Made by a program: the position numbers and the translations under genes
Source of the DNA: Chloroflexota bacterium
GTDB taxonomy: Bacteria; Chloroflexota; Limnocylindria; Limnocylindrales; CSP1-4
Length of the DNA: 8,142 nucleotides
Assembly (NCBI GenBank): GCA_021802185.1
Contig: JAKAAV010000079.1
Span: forward strand, 1 to 8,142
Direction of reading: 5' to 3'
In this document: positions 1 to 6,237 of the stretch, one piece after another
How positions within the stretch are numbered: position 1 is the first letter of the stretch
Layout: each line of letters starts with the position of its first letter
The notes under the pieces: model-generated
What the model was told of the DNA's origin: nothing
The model's input: only the letters and a program-made list of their open reading frames with translations
Databases searched by the model: none

Positions 1-1
1 G

Positions 2-712
2 CTCGTGCCCGCGATCCTCGAACAGCGAGTGACGCGGGCGGAGGCGTTCGGAGCGCTGCATCGGCTGGTCCGCGACCATGGGGAGCGCGCGCCGGGGCCT
101 CACGGCCTGTGGCTCCTGCCATCGCCTTCGGCGCTCGCCTCGCTCCCGACGTGGACGTACCACCGCGTCGGCGTCGAGGAGCGGCGGGCACTCGCGGTGC
201 GCCGCGCGGCGGAGTGCGCGGACGCGCTCGAGCGAGCCGCCGCGATGCCCCTTCCGGGCGCATACGCGCGGCTGCGGGCGATCCCCGGTGTCGGGCCATG
301 GACGGCGGCCGAGGTCGGTGCGCGGGCGCTCGGCGATCCCGACGCGGTGAGCGTCGGCGACGTGCACCTGCCCGATCTCGTCGCCTGGGCGCTCGCCGGC
401 GAGCCGCGCGGGACCGACGCGCGGATGCTGGAGCTGCTCGCGCCATACGCCGGTCAGCGGGGGCGCGTCATCCGCTGGCTGGAGGCGGCGGGGCTGCGCG
501 CGCCGCGGTTCGCGCCACGCCGGCGCCGCGCTGGATCGCCGCGATCTGACGGTCAGGCAGCGCCCCGAACGGGTCGTCGCGCGACGTGCCGGAGCGGAGA
601 CCAGGCTCGCGTTCGACGGGGCCGCCGGACGTGCCCGGACCCTCGCCCGGCGGGCGATCACGAAACCTGCTCGTGCTCGATTCGGCCGTGTTCGCCCCCG
701 TCCCGTCGCTGA
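2..712 (+). CDS. DNA-3-methyladenine glycosylase, AlkA/HhH-GPD type (5' partial, probable 3' frameshift)
   Basis: Base-excision repair glycosylase that would remove alkylated purines such as 3-methyladenine from DNA. The frame is open to the left edge, so the N-terminus is missing; the GTG at base 5 is probably an internal valine. Numbering from that codon, the AlkA-like E-Q-R-V-T segment is at residues 6-10. The helix-hairpin-helix I-P-G-V-G-P-W-T lies at 93-100. The V-S-V-G-D-V-H-L-P stretch at 115-123 carries Asp119, the expected catalytic aspartate. Homology ends around A-P-R-F-A-P-R (166-172). After that, about 60 residues are Arg/Gly/Pro-rich and unlike the family. The frame one base earlier reads P-A-P-R-W-I-A-A-I-stop at 520-549, a family-like ending, so one base may be missing near 520. 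The family call is strong; the true 3' end (549 or 712) is uncertain. Confidence 0.85.
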   Translation, partial: LVPAILEQRVTRAEAFGALHRLVRDHGERAPGPHGLWLLPSPSALASLPTWTYHRVGVEERRALAVRRAAECADALERAAAMPLPGAYARLRAIPGVGPWTAAEVGARALGDPDAVSVGDVHLPDLVAWALAGEPRGTDARMLELLAPYAGQRGRVIRWLEAAGLRAPRFAPRRRRAGSPRSDGQAAPRTGRRATCRSGDQARVRRGRRTCPDPRPAGDHETCSCSIRPCSPPSRR

Positions 713-742
713 GCATCCCGCGCGGACACCAGCAGCAGGGCC

Positions 743-776
743 ACGGGCCGCCGCGGTCACCCCCGCCGCGGCCCGT
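743..776. terminator. GC-rich hairpin between converging genes
   Basis: A 14-bp stem with one mismatch (743-756 paired with 763-776) encloses a 6-nt loop, TCACCC. It starts 9 bases beyond the PspA stop codon, and the glycosylase converges on it from the other side. No T-run follows on either strand, so it could be a structure-dependent terminator or an mRNA 3'-end stabiliser rather than a canonical intrinsic terminator. The rest of 550-784 shows no gene, only a short 6-bp hairpin TCGCCC/GGGCGA at 643-657. Confidence 0.5.
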
Positions 777-784
777 ACCGGCGG

Positions 785-1495
785 TCAGCTGCCCTTGAGC
801 GCCTTGAGCCGGGCCTCGACCTCGAGCTCGTCGGAGTCGCTGCCCAGCGCCGCGAACTGGTCGTCGAGCGAGGAGGCCTGCACCTCGGCCTGACCGCGCG
901 CGTACGCCTCCTGGCGCCGGATGCGCTCCTCGAACCGGTTCAGGTCGCTCGTCGGGTCCATCACCGACACGTTGCGGAGCGTCTGCTGGACCTGCGTCTG
1001 GGCCTGCGCCATCTTGGCCCGGCTCACGAGCTCGTCGCGCTTCTGGACGAGCTCCTCGCGCTTGACCCGCAGCTTCGTGAGCCCGTCCTTCAGCTTGTCG
1101 ACGAGCTCGGTCTGCTGCGCGATCTGCGTGTCGAAGGTCTTGACCTGCTCCTCCAGGCTCATCTGGCGCCGGAGCGCGACCTTGGCCAGGTCGTCGAAGC
1201 GATCCGCCTCCGAGGCGTTGCCGGCCGTGCGCATCTCGTCGGCCTTCCGCGATGCTGCGGCCGCCTTCGATCCCCAGTCCTGCGCCGCCTTCTGCGCCTC
1301 GGCGCGGTCGTCCTCGACCATCCGCAGGTTGCCGACGGTCTGCGCGACGGCGTCCTCGGCCTCTGCCATGTTGTTCGTGAAGTCGCGGATCAGTTGGTCG
1401 AGCATCTTCTCGGGGTCCTCCGCGCCGTCGATCAGCGCGTTGACGTTCGCCCGGACGAGCTGCCCGATCCTGCCCAGGATCGTCGTCTGTGCCAC
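785..1495 (-). CDS. pspA: PspA/IM30 (Vipp1) family membrane-stress protein
   Basis: Peripheral inner-membrane protein that assembles on damaged or stressed membranes and helps preserve their integrity (ESCRT-III-like superfamily). The 236 residues match the family's usual 220-250. Residues 1-23 form an amphipathic membrane-binding helix. E-D-P-E-K-M-L at 26-32 is the classic PspA motif. Residues 30-175 are a long charged coiled coil rich in E, K, R, Q and A. The conserved L-N-R-F-E-E-R-I-R-R-Q-E-A segment is at 185-197, and the short C-terminus ends E-V-E-A-R-L-K-A-L-K. The GTG start is set by AAGGAG six bases upstream and by the start of homology. It lies downstream of, and on the same strand as, the TPM gene (gap 186 bp), a known association. 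Whether it also has its own promoter in that gap cannot be decided by eye. Confidence 0.95.
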   Translation of the reverse strand: MAQTTILGRIGQLVRANVNALIDGAEDPEKMLDQLIRDFTNNMAEAEDAVAQTVGNLRMVEDDRAEAQKAAQDWGSKAAAASRKADEMRTAGNASEADRFDDLAKVALRRQMSLEEQVKTFDTQIAQQTELVDKLKDGLTKLRVKREELVQKRDELVSRAKMAQAQTQVQQTLRNVSVMDPTSDLNRFEERIRRQEAYARGQAEVQASSLDDQFAALGSDSDELEVEARLKALKGS

Positions 1496-1501
1496 GGTCT
1501 G

Positions 1502-1507
1502 CTCCTT
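1502..1507 (-). promoter_or_regulatory. Shine-Dalgarno of pspA
   Basis: AAGGAG on the minus strand lies six bases upstream of the GTG start at 1495. It fixes the start codon of the PspA gene and suggests efficient initiation independent of the upstream TPM gene. Confidence 0.85.
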
Positions 1508-1537
1508 ACCTTTGCGATCGACCTCTGCGATCTACCC

Positions 1538-1553
1538 GGGGCGCGCGCGCCCC
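1538..1553. repeat. 16-bp perfect palindrome in the TPM-pspA gap
   Basis: GGGGCGCGCGCGCCCC is self-complementary and lies 43 bases upstream of the pspA start. The same 1496-1681 gap also holds TGCGATC twice (1513-1519 and 1526-1532, 13 bp apart) and an imperfect 8-bp hairpin at 1641-1660 just after the TPM stop codon. Any of these could be an operator or a partial terminator. Alternating GC runs also arise by chance at this base composition, so the functional assignment is weak. Confidence 0.3.
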
Positions 1554-1681
1554 CTCTCGTCCACCAGCCGCGGAGACCAACCCCCGCATCATCGCCGCGC
1601 CGTGATGCCGCCACGGCTCCCGGCGTCCGTGCCTGCCACGCCTTGCCCCGACGGGCAGGGTCGCTGCCGTACCGGCTCCCG

Positions 1682-3793
1682 TCACCAGCCGCCGCCACCG
1701 CCGAAGCCTCCGCCACCTCCGCCGAAGCCGCCGCCTCCGCCGAAGCCGCCGAAACCACCGCCGCCGCCGAAGCCGCCGAAACCACCGCCGCCGCCGAAGC
1801 CGCCGAAACCACCGCCGCCGCCGAAGCCGCCGCGGCCCCACGGCGTGCCGCCCCAGCCTCCGCCACGGCGGCCGCCGCCGAGCAGGCTGCCGAGGATGAT
1901 CCCGCCGATGAGCGCGCCGGTCGGGTTCATGCCCTGTCGCATGCCGCCCCCGCCGTGCATGTCCCGGTCGTCGAACTCCGAGCTCGCGATGCGGTACGCC
2001 TCGTCCGCGAGCCGCTGCGCCTGCTGCGCCTCGGTCAGCGCACTCCCGGGGTCGGTCGCCGACATCGCCTGTGCCTGCTCGAGGTGGCGCTGCGCCTCCG
2101 AGAGCCGCGTACGGGCCTCCCGCCCGACCGCATGGCGCCGGCTCTGGATGTAGTCACTCGCATGCGTGACGCTGGCCTGTGCCGACACGAGCGCCGTCCG
2201 AATTGCCTCTCGCTGCCTCGCGTCCTGCTCGTCCGCCGCGCGCTCGGTCGCAAGCACCTCGTCCGCGGCGGCATGTGCCTGCTGGGCCGCCGTGAGCGCC
2301 GCGAGCGGGTCCGCCGCCGCGGCGGCGGACGAGGCCCGGGCCGCGGCGAGCTTCGCCTCGGCGTCGGCGAGCTTCGAGCTCAGGGCCGGATCGGGGCGCT
2401 TCTGCAGCGCCTGTCGTGCAGACGCGATGTCGGCCTCGGCCGCGCTGATCTCGGGCTCGAGGCGCGTCTTCGCCTCGTCGACGGACGACCGCAGGTGGTC
2501 GATCGCGTCGAGCAGCGTGGTCGCCTGTGCGAGCGCGCCCTGAGCCGCCCGTGCCGCGTCGCGCGCCGTTCTCGTGTCCGCCGGGGTCGCGGCAAGGGCC
2601 GCCTTCCCCCGGTCGACCGCCGCGACCGCGAACTCGATCCGCTTGCGCGCCTCCTCGACGTTGCCCTTGACCGGCGCCCACGTCGCGTCGGCGTACGACC
2701 GGAGGCCGTCGACCGTCGACTGCGCCGCGGGCAACCGCTGCCGCAGCTCCGTCGCGCGGGCCGGAACGGCGGCGAGGATCTCGGGAGCGCGTCGCTCGAG
2801 GTCGCGCAGCTCCTGGAAGCGCTGGCGCTGCTGCGCGATCAGCGCCTCGACCCGCTGCGACCGCGCGACGATCTCGTTCAGCATGGCTTCCCGTGTCGGC
2901 GGGTCCTCCGGGACCGAGTCGTCGAGCTTCTGCCGGACGAGGAACGCCGCCTTCAGCTCCGCCTGCGCCTGGCCGAGCGCGTCGCGGAACGGCGCGACGT
3001 CCTCCGGCGCGAACTCCGCCTCCGCGTACGAGAGGTCCTGCCCGGCGTCGCGGACGTTGTCGTCCGCCTGGATCAGCAGCTGGTTCGCGGTCCGCGCGAG
3101 CTGTCCGGTCCGCCGGTCGCGTTCCTCGGCCGCGAGGTGCGCGACGCGCCAGCGGCGGATCCACGTCGCGATCACGGCGATCCCGAGCGCCAGGATGATC
3201 AGCCCGACGAGGACGGCGAAGAACCCGGTGTCGGGCGCCGGCGCGGGCTGGATGGGCGCCGTGCCGCCACCCGGCGGCGTGCCGCCGCCGCTCGCCGCGT
3301 CCGAGCCGAGCGCATTGGCGAACGCGACGACGCCGCCGGCATAGTCGCCCGCGCGGTACTTCGGCTCGAGCGTGGAGCTCAGCAGGGCGTCCACGTTCCC
3401 GCCGATCACGGGCTGGAGCGAGCTCGAGGCCCAGTAGCCGTAGCGGTGGTCGTTGACGGCGGTGACGAGCACCATGTCGTTCCCGCCGAGCCCGTTCTGC
3501 GTGAACGTCGTCTCGGCGAACTGCTGCGCCGTCTCCCCGCCGGTCGTGGCGACGAACACGACGTACAGCTGGATGTCGTGCTGGCTCAGGAGCTGGTCGA
3601 GCGCGGACTGGACCTGCGCCCGGCCCGATCCGAGGGAGCCGGTCTGGTCGGTGATCTGGCCTTTGAGCGTCGGGACGGACTGCGCGGCAACGGGGGCCGC
3701 GGCGGTCGCGAGGAGGAGGACGACGAGGAGCGCCGCGCACCAGCGCGCCAGCGCGGCCGCGACCATCGTGGCCGCGCGGGATGTCCGGTTCAT
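1682..3793 (-). CDS. TPM-domain membrane protein with long helical region and FG-repeat tail
   Basis: A 703-residue protein counted from the ATG at 3793. That start is chosen because a signal peptide follows directly (about residues 1-38, hydrophobic A-L-L-V-V-L-L-L-A, ending P-V-A-A-Q). An in-frame start at 3871 would add 26 non-signal residues. The order is: TPM (UPF0603/YgcG-like) domain at about 42-163, predicted outside the membrane; Gly/Pro linker at 168-188; one transmembrane helix at 191-212 followed by R-R-W-R, placing the rest in the cytoplasm; a roughly 390-residue Ala/Glu/Gln/Arg coiled-coil-like region at 219-604; a second hydrophobic Gly-rich stretch at 622-641; and a Gly/Phe tail at 643-703 ending in Trp. 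TPM proteins of this build sit beside PspA in actinobacteria, and B. subtilis YdjH is a TPM partner of PspA. It probably anchors or recruits PspA; the biochemical activity of the TPM domain here is not shown. Confidence 0.88.
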   Translation of the reverse strand: MNRTSRAATMVAAALARWCAALLVVLLLATAAAPVAAQSVPTLKGQITDQTGSLGSGRAQVQSALDQLLSQHDIQLYVVFVATTGGETAQQFAETTFTQNGLGGNDMVLVTAVNDHRYGYWASSSLQPVIGGNVDALLSSTLEPKYRAGDYAGGVVAFANALGSDAASGGGTPPGGGTAPIQPAPAPDTGFFAVLVGLIILALGIAVIATWIRRWRVAHLAAEERDRRTGQLARTANQLLIQADDNVRDAGQDLSYAEAEFAPEDVAPFRDALGQAQAELKAAFLVRQKLDDSVPEDPPTREAMLNEIVARSQRVEALIAQQRQRFQELRDLERRAPEILAAVPARATELRQRLPAAQSTVDGLRSYADATWAPVKGNVEEARKRIEFAVAAVDRGKAALAATPADTRTARDAARAAQGALAQATTLLDAIDHLRSSVDEAKTRLEPEISAAEADIASARQALQKRPDPALSSKLADAEAKLAAARASSAAAAADPLAALTAAQQAHAAADEVLATERAADEQDARQREAIRTALVSAQASVTHASDYIQSRRHAVGREARTRLSEAQRHLEQAQAMSATDPGSALTEAQQAQRLADEAYRIASSEFDDRDMHGGGGMRQGMNPTGALIGGIILGSLLGGGRRGGGWGGTPWGRGGFGGGGGFGGFGGGGGFGGFGGGGGFGGFGGGGGFGGGGGGFGGGGGW
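1742..1822 (-). repeat. Three perfect 27-bp tandem repeats encoding the FG tail
   Basis: Three identical 27-bp units (1742-1768, 1769-1795, 1796-1822) are followed by a 10-bp partial copy at 1823-1832. Each encodes the nonapeptide FGGFGGGGG in the TPM protein tail. Degenerate units lacking 9 bp lie at 1724-1741. The unit length is a multiple of three, so copy-number change would lengthen or shorten the tail without breaking the frame. The whole stretch 1685-1835 is low complexity. Confidence 0.95.
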
Positions 3794-3925
3794 CGACGAA
3801 TCAAGTGCTCCCTGCAGCAGAGGCCGCTCACGGACCCGGCGTGCGGCGAACGCATGCCCTTCTCGGGCCACGAACGCAGCGGGGGGATGGTGCTCCTGTG
3901 GCGCGAAGAAGGCCAGAGCCGTTGG

Positions 3926-4258
3926 TCAGGACCGCCGGAGGGCGTCGCGGCCGCGTCCGTCCGGGCTCGGGTTCCCCGTGTGCGGGCGCTTCCCGAGATC
4001 GTGCCAGTTCGACTCCTCGACATGCACGCCGTAGTGGCGGGCGGCTTCGCGGATGTTCGCGAAGGCGAGGTCTCGGTCGCGGTCCGACACGTCCTCGACC
4101 TGGTCGAACCGCGCGAGCGCGGTCCGCACGTGCGAGGCGTCCGTCAACGGCTCCTTGCGCTGCCTGGGGAACGCATACGCCGAGTCGGGCAGATCGCGGC
4201 GCTCCTTCGTGTCGAGATCGCCATGCGCGGTGTGCGGCTTCCACGTCGGATCGGGCAT
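3926..4258 (-). CDS. Small DUF6582-like protein
   Basis: A 110-residue, soluble, highly charged protein of unknown function. The core at about residues 21-90 contains L-P-D-S-A-Y-A-F-P (23-31), R-K-E-P-L-T-D-A-S-H-V-R (34-45), A-R-F-D-Q-V (49-54) and G-V-H-V-E-E-S-N-W (77-85). I recognise these as the signature of the DUF6582 family; that is from memory, not a search. The C-terminal 20 residues are Gly/Arg/Pro-rich and probably disordered. The ATG at 4258 is fixed by an almost ideal AAAGGAGGT upstream, although the frame stays open to 4678; the upstream translation is Arg-rich and unlike the family. The TPM-pspA genes follow on the same strand after 132 bp. With no obvious terminator or promoter in that gap, co-transcription is possible but not shown. 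Confidence 0.85.
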   Translation of the reverse strand: MPDPTWKPHTAHGDLDTKERRDLPDSAYAFPRQRKEPLTDASHVRTALARFDQVEDVSDRDRDLAFANIREAARHYGVHVEESNWHDLGKRPHTGNPSPDGRGRDALRRS

Positions 4259-4265
4259 CGCATCC

Positions 4266-4274
4266 ACCTCCTTT
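4266..4274 (-). promoter_or_regulatory. Strong Shine-Dalgarno of the DUF6582-like gene
   Basis: AAAGGAGGT on the minus strand matches the 16S anti-Shine-Dalgarno over nine bases, seven bases before the ATG at 4258. It decides the start among several in-frame upstream candidates and suggests high translation. Confidence 0.9.
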
Positions 4275-4329
4275 CGCCAAGTCTGATCCCCAGGGCCTGC
4301 GGCGGGCGCGGTCGGGATCGGTGGCCTGC

Positions 4330-4356
4330 TTGCGGGGTTCTTGCGGCGTTCTTGCA
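4330..4356. promoter_or_regulatory. Three CTTGC motifs at exact 11-bp spacing (candidate operator)
   Basis: CTTGC occurs at 4330-4334, 4341-4345 and 4352-4356. The last two sit in the longer direct repeat GTTCTTGC (4338-4345, 4349-4356). Direct repeats of one helical turn are the binding pattern of OmpR/PhoB-type response regulators. The site lies 72-98 bases upstream of the 110-aa gene's ATG. No regulator gene is nearby, so this is a hypothesis. Confidence 0.25.
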
Positions 4357-4774
4357 CGCACCGAACGCGGGCCGCTTCGACCAGCGCCCGCCCGGTGCGA
4401 TGAGGACGAAAGGTCGGGTCGCCGGTCATGGGGGGTCCGCGTAGCGACGTGTGAGCTGCCGGAAGGCGATGGGAACGTGCCGCGCGGTAGCGTCGTATCG
4501 GCATGACGATGGAGCGACACAGGGTCGGCCTGTCCCGCGGCCGCCACGCCCGGTCCCGCGCACGGATCGCGCCGGCCTGCACGTGCCCGTCGCGCCGAGG
4601 TGGGCGGCGGTGAGCGAGCGCGTGCGGCCGCGCTCCGCGTCCGCCGACGTGATGTCCGGCGCGTCCGCGATGGGCCATTCGGCCCGGTCGATCGTCCCGC
4701 CCGACACAGGCCGGCCGGCGCGAGCCGTGTCAGGGTACGGGCGAAATGGCCGTGGCCTCGCTCGTCTCGGCGCG

Positions 4775-5791
4775 ATGCTGCTGTACCCCGTGTCGCCCAA
4801 CGCCGTCTCGAGATCCGCAGCGTCCAGGCCGCGCGGCGTGAGCTGGCTCCTGGGCTCCGGCGGCACCGACGTGGACGGCGGCCGGCGGGAGATCGTCGAC
4901 GCGGCGGAAGGGTGGGAGCAGCCGGTCGCGCGGGCCGCGGTGTCGCGACAGGACCCCACCGCGCACATCGGCCGGTTCGTGCTTCCCGCGTCCGACGCCG
5001 ACCTGCCGCCCGGCGTCCAGCGCACGCTCCGGTTCACCTGCGGCTCCCTGCCGCTCGACCGCACGCTCATGATCCCGTCGTCGGCGCGGCCCATCGACCG
5101 GTCGTGCCTCCGGTACGTCGCGTCGCGGGTGCAGGTGCTCGGGTTCGGCGAGCGCGGCACGGGGCTGTGGGTCGAGGCGCGTGGCAAGGACCCCGTCGCG
5201 ATCGTCCCGACCGACCGGATCGCGGTCATCGAGGACGTGAGCGTCCTGTGCTACCGGCGGTTGTCGATCCGGGCTGCCGACGCGCGGCTGTCGGTCCGGT
5301 ACGTGCCCGACGCCCATGCCAGCCTCGGCGGCCCGATCGCGTGGCTGCGGCATCGGATCAGGGGAGACGCGCGCGGCGACCTGCCGTGGCAGGGCCTCCG
5401 GCCGGTGGGGTCGGCGCGCGTGCCCGAGACCTGGCGCGGCGTGGCCGAGGCCGTCGCGGACGAATCCGGCAGGTCGGGGGCGGCGATGCTGTTCGGCCTC
5501 GCGCCGTCAGCCGGGGACGGTTTCCCGCGCGGCGCGCTCGTGGCCCTCACGCCGGGCGAGCTCATCGTGCTCGCCGAGCCGGATGACCCGCCCGTCGCCG
5601 CCGCGTGGCCCCAGCTGCTCGTGATGCCGAGGCGGCTCCTGCAGTCCGCTCACCCCGACGACGACCGGCTCGTGCTGCGCGCCGGTGGCGTGGACAGGAG
5701 CATCCGGCTGGGCAACCGGTTCAGCGCCGCGGCAGCCGAGCTGATCGAGTGTGCCGGGCCGGTCCGCGCCATGGAGCCGGAACCGGCCTGA
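4775..5791 (+). CDS. Unrecognised protein with two beta-rich, possibly PH-like segments
   Basis: I do not recognise this gene with confidence. From the ATG at 4775 it encodes 338 residues, with no signal peptide or membrane span, so it is probably cytoplasmic. Residues about 84-176 form a beta-rich block with V-Q-V-L-G-F-G-E-R-G-T-G-L-W-V-E, then R-I-A-V-I-E-D-V-S-V-L, then R-L-S-V-R-Y. A second block at 251-325 has R-G-A-L-V-A-L-T-P-G-E-L-I-V-L and R-L-V-L-R-A-G-G-V. The pattern recalls two PH-like domains, but that is inference. The start is uncertain: the frame is open from 4451, no good Shine-Dalgarno precedes 4775, and the first 60 or so residues look poorly constrained, so a later GTG (4838 or 4871) is possible. 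The body of the frame is convincing, because hydrophobic alternation is regular and competing frames are Arg-rich. Confidence 0.65.
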   Translation: MLLYPVSPNAVSRSAASRPRGVSWLLGSGGTDVDGGRREIVDAAEGWEQPVARAAVSRQDPTAHIGRFVLPASDADLPPGVQRTLRFTCGSLPLDRTLMIPSSARPIDRSCLRYVASRVQVLGFGERGTGLWVEARGKDPVAIVPTDRIAVIEDVSVLCYRRLSIRAADARLSVRYVPDAHASLGGPIAWLRHRIRGDARGDLPWQGLRPVGSARVPETWRGVAEAVADESGRSGAAMLFGLAPSAGDGFPRGALVALTPGELIVLAEPDDPPVAAAWPQLLVMPRRLLQSAHPDDDRLVLRAGGVDRSIRLGNRFSAAAAELIECAGPVRAMEPEPA

Positions 5792-5950
5792 GGCGAGCCG
5801 TCGGCGCCGGGGCGGAAGAACCGGTCGGTTTGCGGTCGCCCCACGCGAGTGCCGGTCACGTGCGTGCCGCCGCAGCAGCAACCCCTTTCGGCTCGCTTGC
5901 GGCCGCCCGCGTGTCGCCGGTTCGACACCCCGGCGCCGCGACCGGTGCCG

Positions 5951-5987
5951 CGGGTGCAAGCTTTCAGCGCCCATCCTCCTGCACCCG
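5951..5987 (+). repeat. 8-bp inverted repeat in the leader of the microprotein gene
   Basis: CGGGTGCA (5951-5958) and TGCACCCG (5980-5987) are perfect inverted copies separated by 21 bases, ending 48 bases before the microprotein ATG. A second 6-bp hairpin CGCCGG/CCGGCG lies at 5915-5935. They may be a dyad operator or leader structure. The rest of 5792-6035 has no gene. Confidence 0.4.
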
Positions 5988-6022
5988 GCGTCGGATCGGT
6001 TCCCACGCTGGACGCTCGGGTG

Positions 6023-6028
6023 GGAGGT
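6023..6028 (+). promoter_or_regulatory. Shine-Dalgarno of the microprotein gene
   Basis: GGAGGT, within GGGAGGTG, lies seven bases before the ATG at 6036. It is the strongest plus-strand ribosome binding site in this region and the main reason to accept the very short gene. Confidence 0.8.
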
Positions 6029-6035
6029 GTGGAAG

Positions 6036-6116
6036 ATGTTGATGCTCCTGATCGTGCTTCTGATCGTGATCCTGCTCCTCGGCGGGTTCGGCTACGGCCG
6101 AGGCCGCTGGTACTAG
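6036..6116 (+). CDS. 26-aa single-span membrane microprotein
   Basis: A short reading frame with an excellent Shine-Dalgarno, a hydrophobic helix at residues 1-15 (M-L-M-L-L-I-V-L-L-I-V-I-L-L-L) and a Gly/aromatic/Arg tail (G-G-F-G-Y-G-R-G-R-W-Y). It should insert in the cytoplasmic membrane with the basic tail on the cytoplasmic side. A second in-frame ATG lies at 6042. The helix-then-GGFGY layout resembles the first half of small DUF3309-like membrane proteins, but the second helix of that family is absent, and I would not assign it there. It stands alone 244 bp after the 4775 gene and 51 bp before a strong terminator. Function is unknown: a small subunit or regulator of a membrane complex, or a type I toxin-like peptide, are both conceivable. 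Confidence 0.7.
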   Translation: MLMLLIVLLIVILLLGGFGYGRGRWY

Positions 6117-6167
6117 TCGCCACGCGGCCGAGGCGCAGGGCACGCGTTCCCGGCCGCCAGCACGTCC

Positions 6168-6201
6168 GAAGAGACCCCCGTCGCCCGACGGGGGTCTTCT
6201 C
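6168..6201. terminator. Strong bidirectional intrinsic-type terminator
   Basis: An 11-bp perfect stem, AGACCCCCGTC (6172-6182) with GACGGGGGTCT (6187-6197), has a GCCC loop and is extended by a G-T pair and, after one mismatch, two more pairs. TCTTCTCCTGT follows on the plus strand, and the minus strand leaves through TCTTCGG. It sits between the plus-strand microprotein gene (stop 6116) and the end of the minus-strand hydrolase gene (6238), so it can terminate both. Confidence 0.85.
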
Positions 6202-6237
6202 CTGTCCGGTGCGGGTCGGCGCCGGCGCGGCGCTGCG

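Larger units (their letters stand above)
4259..4774. other. 516-bp region between divergent genes, no convincing gene
   Basis: Frames are open on both strands, but their products are Arg/Pro-rich and low in hydrophobic pattern, as expected for GC-rich non-coding DNA. The region should hold promoters for the minus-strand 110-aa gene and the plus-strand 4775 gene. Visible structure includes a 6-bp inverted repeat GATCCC/GGGATC (4285-4290 and 4314-4319), which would lie in the leader of the minus-strand gene. Three CTTGC motifs at 11-bp spacing are listed separately. I see no clear -35/-10 pair. Confidence 0.5.

Noticed and set aside
1641..1660. Terminator between the TPM gene and pspA
   Set aside because: The hairpin has only eight positions with a mismatch on the transcribed strand and no T-run. 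At most it attenuates.
1685..1835. CRISPR-like or non-coding satellite repeat
   Set aside because: The units are contiguous with no spacers, are 27 bp in frame, and encode the Gly/Phe tail of the TPM protein.
1394..4444. A 1016-codon open frame on the plus strand antisense to the TPM and pspA genes
   Set aside because: Its product is Arg/Leu/Ala-rich with no recognisable domain and it lies opposite two well-supported genes. In DNA with G/C at almost every third position, such antisense frames stay open by composition alone.
4259..4678. N-terminal extension of the 110-aa minus-strand gene to the ATG at 4678
   Set aside because: The extension is Arg/Pro-rich and unlike the conserved core, while a nearly perfect Shine-Dalgarno sits exactly before 4258.
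5911..5935. Possible tRNA T-arm (GGTTCGA flanked by complementary bases)
   Set aside because: The loop is 9 rather than 7 bases, and no acceptor, D or anticodon arm can be paired around it. It is kept only as a hairpin.
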